64,000 bases of DNA, taken from the NCBI GenBank assembly GCA_024403415.1, contig JAKSRY010000005.1, positions 1 to 64,000 of the forward strand, read 5' to 3'. The stretch is from Lachnospiraceae bacterium. Lineage in GTDB: Bacteria; Bacillota; Clostridia; Lachnospirales; Lachnospiraceae. This document shows, piece after piece, positions 26,984 to 36,886 of this stretch (within the stretch, counting starts at the first letter, position 1; each line of letters starts with the position of its first letter). A program made the position numbers and the translations under genes. The notes under the pieces were generated by a model. It saw only the letters and a list, made by a program, of their open reading frames with translations. It searched no databases and had not been told where the DNA came from.

Positions 26984-28358
26984 TTTTACCTCGCTGACCT
27001 TTATTTTCAGGTTTTTGCCACTGTTTTTGATATTATATTATGCAGTTCCGAGTAAATTCAGAAATCTGATTATTATTATCGGGAGTTTATTCTTTTATGC
27101 GGTCGGAGAACCAATCTTTATAGCAGTTCTGGTTGGGCTTATTGCAGCCAATTTCCTGGTAGCAGACATTGGCTATCGTTTTAAGAACACGACTTCGAAA
27201 GGTAACAGATACAGATTAAAGCATAAAAAAAGAATGCTTTGCGCAATAATGGTTTCTATAGATATTATTGCGCTTGTGACATTTAAGATTCTGGCTACGT
27301 TTGTTGAAAGTACATTATTACCGTTGGGATTGAGCTTTTACATATTTAAGATGGTGTCGTATCAGGTTGATGTTTACAGGGCTACGATACCTGTCAGGCC
27401 CAAGTTTATAGATACGGCTGCTTATTTTTCTGTTTTTGCTCAGATAACGCAGGGACCAATAATGCGCTATGAAGACGGTGCCTTCTATAATGACAAATAT
27501 TTTAGCATCAAAAATATAGAAGAAGGTCTGAAGTATTTTATAATCGGTTTTGGAATGAAGGTCATACTGGCTGACAGAATAGGCATTTTATTTAATGACC
27601 TTGGAATGTATGGGTATCAGAGTATAACAACACCGCTTGCCTGGCTGGGAGCTTTCGCATATTCATTCCAGTTATATTTTGATTTCTGGGGATATTCGCT
27701 TATGGCAGAAGGAATAATGGTTGCCATGGGCTTTGATTTTGTCAGGAACTTCAATCACCCTTATGCATCCAATTCCGTAAGTGAATTCTACAGACGATGG
27801 CATATGACTCTGGGTGATTTTTTCAAGGATTATGTATATTTTCCATTGGGGGGCAGCAGATGCTCGAAGGGGAAAATGGTATTTAACCTTGCGGTTGTAT
27901 GGATATTGACAGGAATCTGGCATGGAAATGGTATTAATTTCCTAATCTGGGGAGCTGCTCTTGGAATATTTATTATATTGGAAAAAGTGTCCTATGGTAA
28001 GAAATTGTCCAAAATACCTGTTTTGAGCAATCTTTATGTTCTGATTGTCATCCCGCTCACATGGGTGGTTTTTGCAATCAAAGATTTAGGTGATTTAGGA
28101 AGCTATTTTTCAAGGCTGTTTCCGTTTTTCGGGACTAATGACATTGCGGTTAACGGCAATGATTTTTTGGAATATCTTGGAGATTACTGGTGGATGTTCC
28201 TGTTGGCAATTGTATTGTGTATACCCAAGACGTCTGAGATTTATGAAAAACATAAAAATAAATGGTATGTTACCATTTTGTTACTAATAGTTTTTTGGAT
28301 TGCGGTATATTTTTCTGCATCAACGGATGGAAATCCATTTATGTATCTGAATTTCTAA
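26976..28358 (+). CDS. MBOAT family O-acyltransferase (AlgI/DltB-like)
   Basis: The 460-residue polytopic membrane enzyme has the MBOAT pattern: 'FYRRWHMTLGDFFKDYVYFP', the invariant His in 'GIWHGNGINFLIWG', and around ten hydrophobic helices. In this family the protein passes an acyl group across the membrane for O-acetylation of polysaccharide or D-alanylation of teichoic acid. It starts at ATG 26976 (aaagggtgg upstream), overlapping the preceding gene. An SGNH-type partner follows at once, and dltA/dltC are absent, so polysaccharide O-acetylation is the better reading. Confidence 0.92.
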   Translation: MISFTSLTFIFRFLPLFLILYYAVPSKFRNLIIIIGSLFFYAVGEPIFIAVLVGLIAANFLVADIGYRFKNTTSKGNRYRLKHKKRMLCAIMVSIDIIALVTFKILATFVESTLLPLGLSFYIFKMVSYQVDVYRATIPVRPKFIDTAAYFSVFAQITQGPIMRYEDGAFYNDKYFSIKNIEEGLKYFIIGFGMKVILADRIGILFNDLGMYGYQSITTPLAWLGAFAYSFQLYFDFWGYSLMAEGIMVAMGFDFVRNFNHPYASNSVSEFYRRWHMTLGDFFKDYVYFPLGGSRCSKGKMVFNLAVVWILTGIWHGNGINFLIWGAALGIFIILEKVSYGKKLSKIPVLSNLYVLIVIPLTWVVFAIKDLGDLGSYFSRLFPFFGTNDIAVNGNDFLEYLGDYWWMFLLAIVLCIPKTSEIYEKHKNKWYVTILLLIVFWIAVYFSASTDGNPFMYLNF

Positions 28359-28399
28359 AGTAACAGGTTTATAAATATGTATTTGATGAGGTTGGTGAT

Positions 28400-29578
28400 A
28401 TGAAAAAAGCACCATTATTAATACTGTTGATTCTAAGTGTTCTGGTCTTTTCACTGATCGGTTTTCTTGGAAAAGACAATATATATTCTTCGCAGGATAA
28501 GAATTTGCTCGAAAAGCCTTTTTTGACAAGTGTTTTTACCGGAATAAATGATGAAATATATCCGTGGGATCTGTTTAATTCTCAAAAGAGGAACCAGGCT
28601 GCCATGGAAGCTTCTGAACGTCAGAAGATGGAAGAAGAAATGCTTGCAAAACAGATTGCAGGAGAAAATGCAAACGCAGAGTCTGAAACTGCTGATAATG
28701 AAACGGTAACAGAAACGCAGGATTCTGGGATTGTAAATGATGAAGTTCAGCCTGCAGATGTGGATATTGAAACTGAAGAAACACCGACTGAGGAAGAAAT
28801 ACCGGAACCTGAAGAAGATAATCCGTTTAAGGATTATGTGCCAAGATATGAGCCATTCAGAGAAACAACATATGATGAGTATGTAGCACACGTTTCTGCA
28901 GATATATACGGTGATATGGGAGTGCAGTTTGCGGCTTCTTATCCATTTGGCAAAGTTACAATGGAATATTTTGATGATGCTCTGTTTATTGGTGATTCAA
29001 GAACGGTCGGTCTTGTTAAATATACTGATATTTCTCAGCATGCAGATTCTCTTTGCGAGACATCTCTTTCAATATGGAAGACCTTTAAGAGCAATTTTAA
29101 GGGAAAAGGAACTGTCGAAAGTTTTCTTAAAAAGAAACAGTATAAAAAGATATACATCATGGTTGGTGTGAATGAGCTTGGAACCGGCAAGACAGAAGAT
29201 TATATGAAGGAGTTCACTTCCGTCGTTGACAGAATTCATGAAATGCAGCCGGAGGCTATCATCATTATTCAGGCAATTATGAACGTTGACAGAGAAAAAA
29301 GCACAAAAGACAAAGTTTTTAACAACGAAAATATCAGAGCCAGAAACAATGCCATTGCAACCCTTGCAGATAATGAAACTATTTTCTATATAGATGAAAA
29401 TGAGGTTTTGTGTGATGAGGAAGGCTTTTTGAGAGATGATCTTAGAGGAGACCATTTACACCTAAAGGGGAAATCCAATGAGTTATGGAAAGAATTCCTT
29501 CTTTCTCATGCCGTAATTCTTGAAGGAACAGTACTGGCAGAGGATGTCGAGGTGGAAACATCTGAAAAGCCGGAATAA
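28400..29578 (+). CDS. Membrane-anchored SGNH-type protein, partner of MBOAT
   Basis: The 392-residue product has an N-terminal signal anchor (residues 5-22), an acidic Glu-rich linker (about 75-145), and a C-terminal SGNH domain with FIGDSRT (catalytic Ser), GVNELG (Asn) and GDHLHL (Asp/His). Proteins of this build act outside the membrane with MBOAT partners, as AlgJ/AlgX or PatB-like acetyltransferases do, transferring or removing acetyl groups on cell-wall or exopolysaccharides. Its position 42 bases after the MBOAT gene supports this. The exact polymer is unknown. Confidence 0.85.
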   Translation: MKKAPLLILLILSVLVFSLIGFLGKDNIYSSQDKNLLEKPFLTSVFTGINDEIYPWDLFNSQKRNQAAMEASERQKMEEEMLAKQIAGENANAESETADNETVTETQDSGIVNDEVQPADVDIETEETPTEEEIPEPEEDNPFKDYVPRYEPFRETTYDEYVAHVSADIYGDMGVQFAASYPFGKVTMEYFDDALFIGDSRTVGLVKYTDISQHADSLCETSLSIWKTFKSNFKGKGTVESFLKKKQYKKIYIMVGVNELGTGKTEDYMKEFTSVVDRIHEMQPEAIIIIQAIMNVDREKSTKDKVFNNENIRARNNAIATLADNETIFYIDENEVLCDEEGFLRDDLRGDHLHLKGKSNELWKEFLLSHAVILEGTVLAEDVEVETSEKPE

Positions 29579-29661
29579 TTTTTGATTAAGCGTCAGAAAA
29601 TGTTTATTGAGATTAAAGGTTATTAACCTATTATTAATTCTTTCATAATTGGAGTGTTTCA

Positions 29662-30744
29662 GTGAAAAAGAAGAAAATAAAACGAATTATCATAGTAATA
29701 CTGATTTTACTGGTTTTGGCTGTGGGAGGTTATTTTACATATTTCCTTTCAAGCTACCAGAGAATACCGAACAATGAGTACCTGGAAACTCAGATTACCG
29801 GTGCATATTCCTATTTTGATGACAATAAGGTTGTTAATACAGGAGATTATTATAATATTATTACTTATAATATCGGATATGGTGCCAATACTAATGATTA
29901 CAGCTTTTTTATGGATGGCGGAAAATATTCAAGAGCTAAATCAGAAGATGGTCTGCTGGCAAACTTATGTGCAATAACGGATGTTATATATAATTCCGGT
30001 GCAAGCTTTTTCCTTTTACAGGAGGTAGATTTGGATGGAACCCGTACATTCAATGTTAATGAGAGAGAAGTATTGAATGACCTTATTAAGGGATTCTATT
30101 TTAACGAAGCTGTTTGTTATGATTCTCCGTATATTTTCTATCCCATATTTGATCCTATAGGTAAGAACAAATCAGCGATGCTGACTTATTCGACATCACG
30201 TATTGCAGAAGGAATGCGTGTTTCTTTGCCGGTATCGGAAGGGTTTAATAAATATATGGACTATGACAGGTGCTATACTGTATCTAAGATACCTACAGCC
30301 AATGAAAAGATGCTTGTCCTTTATAATGTTCATTTGTCTGCCTATTCAGATGTCAGTGTGAGAGATGCTCAGCTTGATATGCTTTTCCGTGATATGGAGA
30401 GCAATTATAAAATGGGAAATTATGTAATATGTGGTGGCGATTTTAATATGAATCTCAGGGATGAAGAACTGGAAACCGATCTGACATGGTGTCAGAGATT
30501 CCCAAGAGAAAAACTACCTAAAGGTTTTGAAATGGGAATAGATTATGGAACCGATTTTTCAATTTCTCATAATTCCTGCAGGAATACAAACGAACCGTAT
30601 AATGAGGATACTACATTTACTGTTACGACAGATGGATTTATAGTGTCTGATAATGTTATGGTTCATTATTATAATAATATGAACTGTCATTACGAATTTT
30701 CAGATCATGACCCTGTACTTTTACAAATATACTTAAAAGAATAA
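29662..30744 (+). CDS. Membrane-anchored endonuclease/exonuclease/phosphatase family protein
   Basis: The 360-residue product starts at GTG 29662 with ggag upstream. A Lys-rich start and one hydrophobic helix (6-28) anchor an EEP-fold domain outside the cell: 'IITYNIGYGANTND', 'FLLQEVDLDGTRT' (metal-binding Glu), 'VICGGDFNMNLRDEE' and 'FSDHDPVLLQIYL' (catalytic Asp-His). EEP enzymes cleave phosphodiester bonds in nucleic acids, inositol phosphates or lipids. External location suggests a phospholipid, sphingomyelinase-like or nucleic acid substrate, but this is open. It follows the SGNH gene by 83 bases. Confidence 0.85.
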   Translation: MKKKKIKRIIIVILILLVLAVGGYFTYFLSSYQRIPNNEYLETQITGAYSYFDDNKVVNTGDYYNIITYNIGYGANTNDYSFFMDGGKYSRAKSEDGLLANLCAITDVIYNSGASFFLLQEVDLDGTRTFNVNEREVLNDLIKGFYFNEAVCYDSPYIFYPIFDPIGKNKSAMLTYSTSRIAEGMRVSLPVSEGFNKYMDYDRCYTVSKIPTANEKMLVLYNVHLSAYSDVSVRDAQLDMLFRDMESNYKMGNYVICGGDFNMNLRDEELETDLTWCQRFPREKLPKGFEMGIDYGTDFSISHNSCRNTNEPYNEDTTFTVTTDGFIVSDNVMVHYYNNMNCHYEFSDHDPVLLQIYLKE

Positions 30745-30765
30745 AGGGGCAAAGGAGATAAGATT

Positions 30766-30996
30766 ATGCGTGAGATGGATTTTAAAATGGAGCGCGAAGG
30801 CTTGATAAAAGAAGGAGACACGATTACCGTTACGGAGGGAAAACTCTCAAATGCTTATTATTATACGATAGATCCGTCTCTTGCAATGTCACCCAATATA
30901 CCATTTCCGGAAAGACTTAAGAGTCAGGAGGGGAAAGTTATCCAAATAGAAGAGAATTCGCGTGGCTTTTATGTCAGAGTTGAATTTGATGAGTAA
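30766..30996 (+). CDS. Small conserved-looking protein of unknown function
   Basis: A 76-residue soluble protein with an excellent ribosome site (aaaggaga, about 7 bases before ATG 30766). The sequence is compact and likely beta-rich ('IKEGDTITVTEGKLSNAYYY', 'EGKVIQIEENSRGFYVRVEF'), as in small SH3-like barrels. No family is recognised. It lies 21 bases after the EEP gene and before ridA, so it is probably cotranscribed with them. Confidence 0.75.
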   Translation: MREMDFKMEREGLIKEGDTITVTEGKLSNAYYYTIDPSLAMSPNIPFPERLKSQEGKVIQIEENSRGFYVRVEFDE

Positions 30997-31042
30997 CGTA
31001 TGATTATGTAAACTATATTATGTAAATCAGATGGAGGTAAGA

Positions 31043-31414
31043 ATGAAAAAGATAAGTACAGAAAAAGCACCTAAGGCAATTGGCCCATATTCGCAGGGGA
31101 TTATAACAGGCAGCCTTTTGTTTGCATCGGGACAGATTCCGATTGTTCCGGAGACAGGGGATATCATTGATGGCGGAATTGAAGTTCAGGCTGAACAGGC
31201 AATCAAAAATGTTGGAGAGATATTGAAAGAGGCTGGAACTGATTATACCAGGGTTGTTAAAACAACATGTTTTCTTGCAGATATGAATGATTTTGCAGCC
31301 TTTAATGCTGTTTATGAAAAATATTTCACCGAAAAGCCTGCCCGTTCGTGTGTGGCTGTAAAGACACTTCCAAAGAATGTGTTATGTGAAGTTGAAGTAA
31401 TAGCTGAAGTGTAA
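31043..31414 (+). CDS. ridA: RidA family 2-iminobutanoate/2-iminopropanoate deaminase
   Basis: The 123-residue enzyme matches RidA throughout: 'APKAIGPYSQGI', 'FASGQIPIVPETGDI', 'QAIKNVGEIL', 'TTCFLADMNDFAAFNAVYEKYF' and 'ARSCVAVKTLPKNVLCEVE', with the substrate-binding Arg in the ARSC segment. RidA hydrolyses reactive enamines/imines released by PLP enzymes such as threonine dehydratase. The start is ATG 31043; the ATG at 31031 is part of the ggaggtaag ribosome site itself. Two copies of ttatgtaaa(c/t) lie just upstream (31004-31027). Confidence 0.94.
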   Translation: MKKISTEKAPKAIGPYSQGIITGSLLFASGQIPIVPETGDIIDGGIEVQAEQAIKNVGEILKEAGTDYTRVVKTTCFLADMNDFAAFNAVYEKYFTEKPARSCVAVKTLPKNVLCEVEVIAEV

Positions 31415-31433
31415 ATATATATTTGTGAATCTG

Positions 31434-31489
31434 AATGCATCCGAATGATGGAGTATATGTATGTATATTTTCATATATTTGGATGCATT
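31434..31489 (+). terminator. Long hairpin after ridA
   Basis: A 13-bp outer stem (31434-31446 with 31477-31489, one G-U) and a further inner AT-rich stem; a T/A-rich stretch follows. Likely a terminator or strong structural element of the 178-base gap before the aminopeptidase gene. Confidence 0.6.
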
Positions 31490-31592
31490 TATATATTTTA
31501 AGGGAAAATATAATTTTATGATTTGATAAAGTTTTCATATATTCTTGTTTCAGACAGAGCTATTTTGAAATATTGAGTTAGGAGATAAAGAG

Positions 31593-33395
31593 ATGATTAA
31601 TGAAAGATTGACAAAATTAAGAGGAAAAATGAGTAAGGAAGGGATACGCTGGTGCATGATTCCAACTTGTGACTATCATGGCAGTGAATACCTTGCTGAC
31701 TATTATAAGGTTAGGGATTTTTTCAGTGGATTTACGGGATCTGCAGGGACACTTGTTGTCAGTCAGAACGATGCGTATCTTTTTACAGACGGAAGGTATT
31801 TTATTCAGGCCGCTGATCAGTTAAAAGGCAGTTCCATTCAGCTTATGAAGATGGGTGAGCCTGGTGTTCCCAAGGTTACTGAACTGATTATAAACAGCAT
31901 AAATAAAGGTGAGAAGCTCGGTTTTGATGGAAGAGTAGTTGATTCTGAAACAGGTTTGAACTTCGAAAAAGAGCTTGAAGCTAAAGAATGCTCAGTTATA
32001 TATGATTTTGATCCAACAGAGGGAATATGGGAAGACAGACCGGGCTTAGTATATAACAAGCCGTTTATTCTTGATGTAAAGGTTGCCGGAGAAAGTGTAA
32101 AGTCAAAGATTGAGCGAATAAGGCTTAAAATGGATGAAAAGAAAACGGATGTCCATATTGTGACAGCATTGGATGATATCGCATGGATTCTTAATATGAG
32201 AGGAAATGATGTGGAGAACAATCCTGTATTTTTCGCATTTCTTGTTATCACAGATAATAAGGTTGTTCTCTATGCAAATATTGATGACAGGGATATTCTT
32301 TCTTACCTTGCGCAAAATGATATTGAAATAGAAAAATACGAAGAATTTTTTGAAAAAGGCATGCAAAGTGTAAATATTTGTACTAAGAAAGGAATATTAT
32401 TAGATAAAACCGGTGCAAATTATAAAATTATCAAAGCAATCGGCTCAAATATTGCTGTCATTGATGAGATGAATCCATCAACATATATGAAAGCAATAAA
32501 GAATGAATGTGAAATAGAAAACATTAAAATAGCCAATATTAAAGACGGAGCAGCTGTTGTCAGATTTGACAGATGGTTAAAAGAGGCAATTGCAAACAAT
32601 GAAAATTTAACAGAGTTATCCGTTTCAAAAAAACTGGCTTCATTTAGAGAAGAAAATGAATCTTATATAGAACCGTCCTTTGATACAATAGCAGCCTTCG
32701 GTTACCATGGGGCAATTGTTCATTATGAACCAACCGCGGAAACCGATATTCAAATCGGAAGAAACAGTTTTCTTTTGATTGATTCGGGAGGACAGTACGC
32801 AGAGGGAACTACAGATGTAACAAGAACCTATGGTATCGGAGAAGTTGCTACAAAATTAAAACATGATTATACTTTAGTGCTTAAAGCAAACCTGAAACTT
32901 TTAAATTTTAAGTTTATGAAAGGCTGTAGGGGCAACCATTTGGACATAGTTGCACGTGATTTCTTCTGGAGTGAAGGAAGAGATTACAAGCATGGTACAG
33001 GTCACGGAATAGGTGCGCTTCTAAACGTTCATGAGGGACCAAATAATATAAGGTGGAACATACCTGAAGGTAAACAACCGGGTGTTATATATGAGCCGGG
33101 AATGGTTACTTCGGATGAACCGGGAGTTTATATCGAGAATGAATATGGTATTCGTACTGAAACAGACATGCTTTGTGTTGAACTTGAAACCAATGAATAT
33201 GGTACTTTTTATGGATTTGAACCACTTACATATGTACCGATAGATAAGAAACCGATAGAAATAGAATATTTGTCTGATGAAGAAATCAGATGGTTGAATA
33301 ATTATCATATGACAGTCAGGGAAAAACTGGCACCCATGCTTCGGGGAAAAGATTTGGAGTACTTAATGGATGTTACGGAACCTCTGAAGAGATAA
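31593..33395 (+). CDS. Xaa-Pro aminopeptidase, three-domain M24B type
   Basis: The 600-residue enzyme removes the N-terminal residue from peptides with proline in second place. Two creatinase-like N-terminal domains (1-310) precede the pita-bread domain with metal ligands in 'LIDSGGQYAEGTTDVTRT', 'HGTGHGIGALLNVHEGPN', 'VTSDEPGVYIENEYGIRTE' and 'ETDMLC'. A C-terminal extension ('LSDEEIRWLNNYHMTVRE') is typical of the 600-residue, eukaryote-like (APP1) form rather than short PepP. Cytoplasmic, probably manganese-dependent. A taggaga ribosome site supports ATG 31593. Confidence 0.93.
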   Translation: MINERLTKLRGKMSKEGIRWCMIPTCDYHGSEYLADYYKVRDFFSGFTGSAGTLVVSQNDAYLFTDGRYFIQAADQLKGSSIQLMKMGEPGVPKVTELIINSINKGEKLGFDGRVVDSETGLNFEKELEAKECSVIYDFDPTEGIWEDRPGLVYNKPFILDVKVAGESVKSKIERIRLKMDEKKTDVHIVTALDDIAWILNMRGNDVENNPVFFAFLVITDNKVVLYANIDDRDILSYLAQNDIEIEKYEEFFEKGMQSVNICTKKGILLDKTGANYKIIKAIGSNIAVIDEMNPSTYMKAIKNECEIENIKIANIKDGAAVVRFDRWLKEAIANNENLTELSVSKKLASFREENESYIEPSFDTIAAFGYHGAIVHYEPTAETDIQIGRNSFLLIDSGGQYAEGTTDVTRTYGIGEVATKLKHDYTLVLKANLKLLNFKFMKGCRGNHLDIVARDFFWSEGRDYKHGTGHGIGALLNVHEGPNNIRWNIPEGKQPGVIYEPGMVTSDEPGVYIENEYGIRTETDMLCVELETNEYGTFYGFEPLTYVPIDKKPIEIEYLSDEEIRWLNNYHMTVREKLAPMLRGKDLEYLMDVTEPLKR

Positions 33396-33421
33396 AAGAT
33401 TAATAGTCGGAGAACAGTGAA

Positions 33422-36400
33422 ATGAGTTTGCAGTTTTATCTTGGAGCATCAGGTTCCGGGAAGAGTTTTCAATTACATAAAGATATAATTGAATGGGCTA
33501 ATAAAGAAGCAGATACCAATTTTTTATATATAGTACCCAATCAGTTTACAATGCAGACTCAGATTGACCTTGTTAACGCAACCCCAACCGGCGGAATTAT
33601 GAATATCGATATTCTGTCTTTTGAAAGATTGGCACACAGAGTGTTTGAAGAACTTGGTGGTGAGGAACGAAGGGTTCTTGATGATACGGGAAAGAGTTTG
33701 GTACTCAGGCACCTTGCTGAAAAAATAGCGTCCGATATGCCTGTGGTTGGTAAAAATCTTAATAAGATCGGATATGTTCATGAAATCAAATCTGTAATCA
33801 GTGAATTTAAACAGTATGACATATCTCCTGATAAACTCGACGAGCTGATTTCGTTTTCAGGTTCTCGCGGGATGCTTAATGCAAAGTTAAAAGATATTAA
33901 AACAATATATAAGGCCTTTAACGATTACATATGTGATGATTATGTGACTTCAGAGGAGACAATGACCCTTCTGAGGGATCGAATCGGTGACTCAAAGATA
34001 GTGAAGGGCAGTGTGGTTGTGCTTGACGGGTTCACAGGCTTTACCCCCGTGCAATACGCATTAATACGGCGTTTGTTGGAATTGACCAAGAGAGTCATTG
34101 TTTCTGTAACTATTGATATTAATGAGAATCCATATTCATTTGCAGGTGAACAGGAACTCTTTCATCTTTCGAAAAAAACCATTAAGGATATCCAGCTTCT
34201 TGCCCAGGAAGTAAATGTATCCTTTGAAAAAGATGTTATTTTCAAACATAATTTCAGATATGCAGATAATAGGACACTCTCGCATCTTGAGAAAAATATC
34301 TTTCGTTATCCAATAAGTGAGTATAAGGACAATGTTAATGAAATTGAGATAGTTGAGTCAATAAATCCCAATAAAGAAGTTGATGACTGTTTTTTGAAAA
34401 TCAAAGAACTGGTTTTGCTGCATGATTGGAAATACAGAGATATATCAATTATCTGCGCTGATGTTCAGAATTATCATGATGAGTTTATTCGAGCTGCTCA
34501 AATTTACGATATACCTATTTTTATTGATGAAAACAGAAAGATTACGCTGAATCCGTTTATAGAATTTATCAGAAGCGCATTACTTATTATCAGGGAGAAT
34601 TTTTCTTATGATTCAGTTATGCACTTTTTGAGGACCGGACTTACAGGTATCCCGATGGAAGATATTGATTTTCTGGATAATTATCTGCTTCAGAAGTCAA
34701 TACGCGGAAAGAGTAAGTGGAAAGCAATATTTATACTACCTCCATATGCAGATAATTTTGACAGCAGACCGGAATACCTTGATCAGCTGGCCAGTGAGAA
34801 TATTGAAGCACTCCGAAAACTGAACAGCTGCCGTGAACATATAATGAATTTGCTTGCTCCGCTTATCAATTCAGGAAAAACGACAAGCGAAAGAATAAAG
34901 GCATTATATGATTTCATCATACTGGGAAATATTGAAGAAAAACTCAATAATTTCAGTGAAAAATTTCATGCTGATGGTATGGAAGAACTGTCTATGGAAT
35001 ATAAACAGATTTTTTCACTGGTTATGGATCTTTTTGATCAAATATATGATTTACTTGGGGATGAAAATGTACCTTTGGACGAGTTCATACGCATTCTGGA
35101 ATCGGGTTTTGAGGAAATTGATATAGGTACGATTCCGGGAGGCGTTGATAAGGTCATTATAGGTGATCTTGAGCGAAGCAGAGTCCCTGAAAACAGAATG
35201 CTTATGCTTTTAGGAATAAATGACGGAAATGTCCCCCAAAATAACAGTTCCGGAGGAATTATTTCCGATATCGACAGAGAGTTTCTTAAGGAGTCGGATA
35301 TTCAGCTTGCTCCGTCACCAAGAGAGCAGGTTTTTATACAGAGGCTTTATCTTTATATGAATATGACCAAGCCTAAGGAAAGATTATATGTATCTTTTTC
35401 GAGGCTGGGGCTTGATGGAAAGACAAAGAGGGAGTCGTATCTAATCGGTACACTCAGGAAAATGTTCCCAAAGCTAATTGTGACTTCCACAAACAGTGAT
35501 TCGAAATTGTTTGATAATGTATATGGATATAGAGATGCAAAATCGCTTCTTTCAAAGGCATTACTTGAATATTCATATGGTCAGCTGGAGTCTCTGTCAT
35601 TTGAGCAGCTTGTAGCCTTGTTTAAGGTACTTGGTCATAAATACGATGCAGAAATGTTAATGAAACTGGAAGAGGCTGCATTTAGTCAGTATATAAAGCA
35701 AAAACTTGAAAAAGGACTGGCAGAAAAGCTATACGGTAAAATACTTACAAACTCTGTTTCACGTTTAGAAAATTTCCAGACATGTCAGTATGCACATTTT
35801 CTTAAATATGGGCTTAATCTTAAAAACAGGGAAGAAGGAGAGTTTCAAGTTACGGATTTGGGTAATGTGTATCACAATGTGCTTAAATCGTTTTCAGCGA
35901 AAATGCAGAACAAGGGCTTTAGCCTTCTCAATTTCCCGGATGAAATGCTGAAAGAAGACTTACGAAGTGTTGTAGAAGATGAAGCAGCAGTTTATTCATC
36001 TTCCGTGCTTCATACTTCTTCAAAAAACAGTTATATGATCGAAAAAATATATGACATTTCAGCGGTATCTCTTGAAACAATTAAGGAACAGCTACAGCAG
36101 GGAGCATTTATTCCGGAGTATTTTGAACATAGTTTTCAGGAAACTCTTAATATCTCAAATGATAGAAAGATAAAAATAAGAGGCCAGATAGACAGGGTTG
36201 ATGTTTGCCGTAAGGATGATAAAACATATGTGAAAATTGTTGATTATAAGTCTTCTGTAAAGAGTATTGATATGGATTCGCTTTACTATGGACTTTCATT
36301 TCAGCAGCCTGTCTATATGATGCATATGCTTAGAGAATTGTCTGCCAAAGAAAACGGAAAAGAAGCGGTTATGGCAGCAATGCTCTACTATCATATCGAT

Positions 36401-36886
36401 AATCCGGTGGTTGAATGTGACGATGAGGCAGACGATGTTACTATAGGTAATTCAATTAAAAATGAACTAAAGCAGACAGGACTTGTAGCTGCCAGTAAAG
36501 ATATAGTAAGTCTGCTGGACAGAGCTTTGAAAGATGATGGTGCGGCTTCGGCTGCAATACCGGTTAAACTAAACAAAGACGGCAGTTTTTCATCAAAATC
36601 GAAGTTGTTGTCTGATGAAAATTATCGACTTATTGAGGAATATGTCCAAGATAAGATTTCTGATATAGGAAAATCTGTTCTTGATGGAGATATTGCCGTA
36701 AATCCGGTTGTGCATGATCAGAAGGATCCGTGTAAATATTGTGATTATAAAGATATATGTAAATATGATACCAAAATAGATGGATACTCAAAGAAAAAGC
36801 TTTCGGGTAAGAGCACAGATGAAGCGCTTGAGGCCATGCAGGAATACCTTCAGAATAATGAAGAGAAAGGAGATTCTTTAGAGTGA
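33422..36886 (+). CDS. addB: AddB subunit of the ATP-dependent helicase/nuclease
   Basis: The 1154-residue subunit of AddAB processes double-strand breaks for recombination. Near the N-terminus is the P-loop GASGSGKS. The C-terminal RecB-type nuclease domain has the metal-binding signature 'GQIDRVDVC...VKIVDYKSS'. The four Cys of the [4Fe-4S] staple are present: Cys788 (FQTCQYAHF) and Cys1104, 1107, 1113 (CKYCDYKDIC), the same spacing as in Bacillus AddB. Length matches the family. It overlaps addA by 4 bases (gtga). Confidence 0.96.
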   Translation: MSLQFYLGASGSGKSFQLHKDIIEWANKEADTNFLYIVPNQFTMQTQIDLVNATPTGGIMNIDILSFERLAHRVFEELGGEERRVLDDTGKSLVLRHLAEKIASDMPVVGKNLNKIGYVHEIKSVISEFKQYDISPDKLDELISFSGSRGMLNAKLKDIKTIYKAFNDYICDDYVTSEETMTLLRDRIGDSKIVKGSVVVLDGFTGFTPVQYALIRRLLELTKRVIVSVTIDINENPYSFAGEQELFHLSKKTIKDIQLLAQEVNVSFEKDVIFKHNFRYADNRTLSHLEKNIFRYPISEYKDNVNEIEIVESINPNKEVDDCFLKIKELVLLHDWKYRDISIICADVQNYHDEFIRAAQIYDIPIFIDENRKITLNPFIEFIRSALLIIRENFSYDSVMHFLRTGLTGIPMEDIDFLDNYLLQKSIRGKSKWKAIFILPPYADNFDSRPEYLDQLASENIEALRKLNSCREHIMNLLAPLINSGKTTSERIKALYDFIILGNIEEKLNNFSEKFHADGMEELSMEYKQIFSLVMDLFDQIYDLLGDENVPLDEFIRILESGFEEIDIGTIPGGVDKVIIGDLERSRVPENRMLMLLGINDGNVPQNNSSGGIISDIDREFLKESDIQLAPSPREQVFIQRLYLYMNMTKPKERLYVSFSRLGLDGKTKRESYLIGTLRKMFPKLIVTSTNSDSKLFDNVYGYRDAKSLLSKALLEYSYGQLESLSFEQLVALFKVLGHKYDAEMLMKLEEAAFSQYIKQKLEKGLAEKLYGKILTNSVSRLENFQTCQYAHFLKYGLNLKNREEGEFQVTDLGNVYHNVLKSFSAKMQNKGFSLLNFPDEMLKEDLRSVVEDEAAVYSSSVLHTSSKNSYMIEKIYDISAVSLETIKEQLQQGAFIPEYFEHSFQETLNISNDRKIKIRGQIDRVDVCRKDDKTYVKIVDYKSSVKSIDMDSLYYGLSFQQPVYMMHMLRELSAKENGKEAVMAAMLYYHIDNPVVECDDEADDVTIGNSIKNELKQTGLVAASKDIVSLLDRALKDDGAASAAIPVKLNKDGSFSSKSKLLSDENYRLIEEYVQDKISDIGKSVLDGDIAVNPVVHDQKDPCKYCDYKDICKYDTKIDGYSKKKLSGKSTDEALEAMQEYLQNNEEKGDSLE

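Noticed and set aside
26976-29578. Teichoic-acid D-alanylation (dlt) operon
   Set aside because: MBOAT and SGNH genes resemble dltB/dltD in layout, but dltA and dltC are absent and the SGNH protein has a GDSR/DHLH pattern more like polysaccharide acetylation partners.
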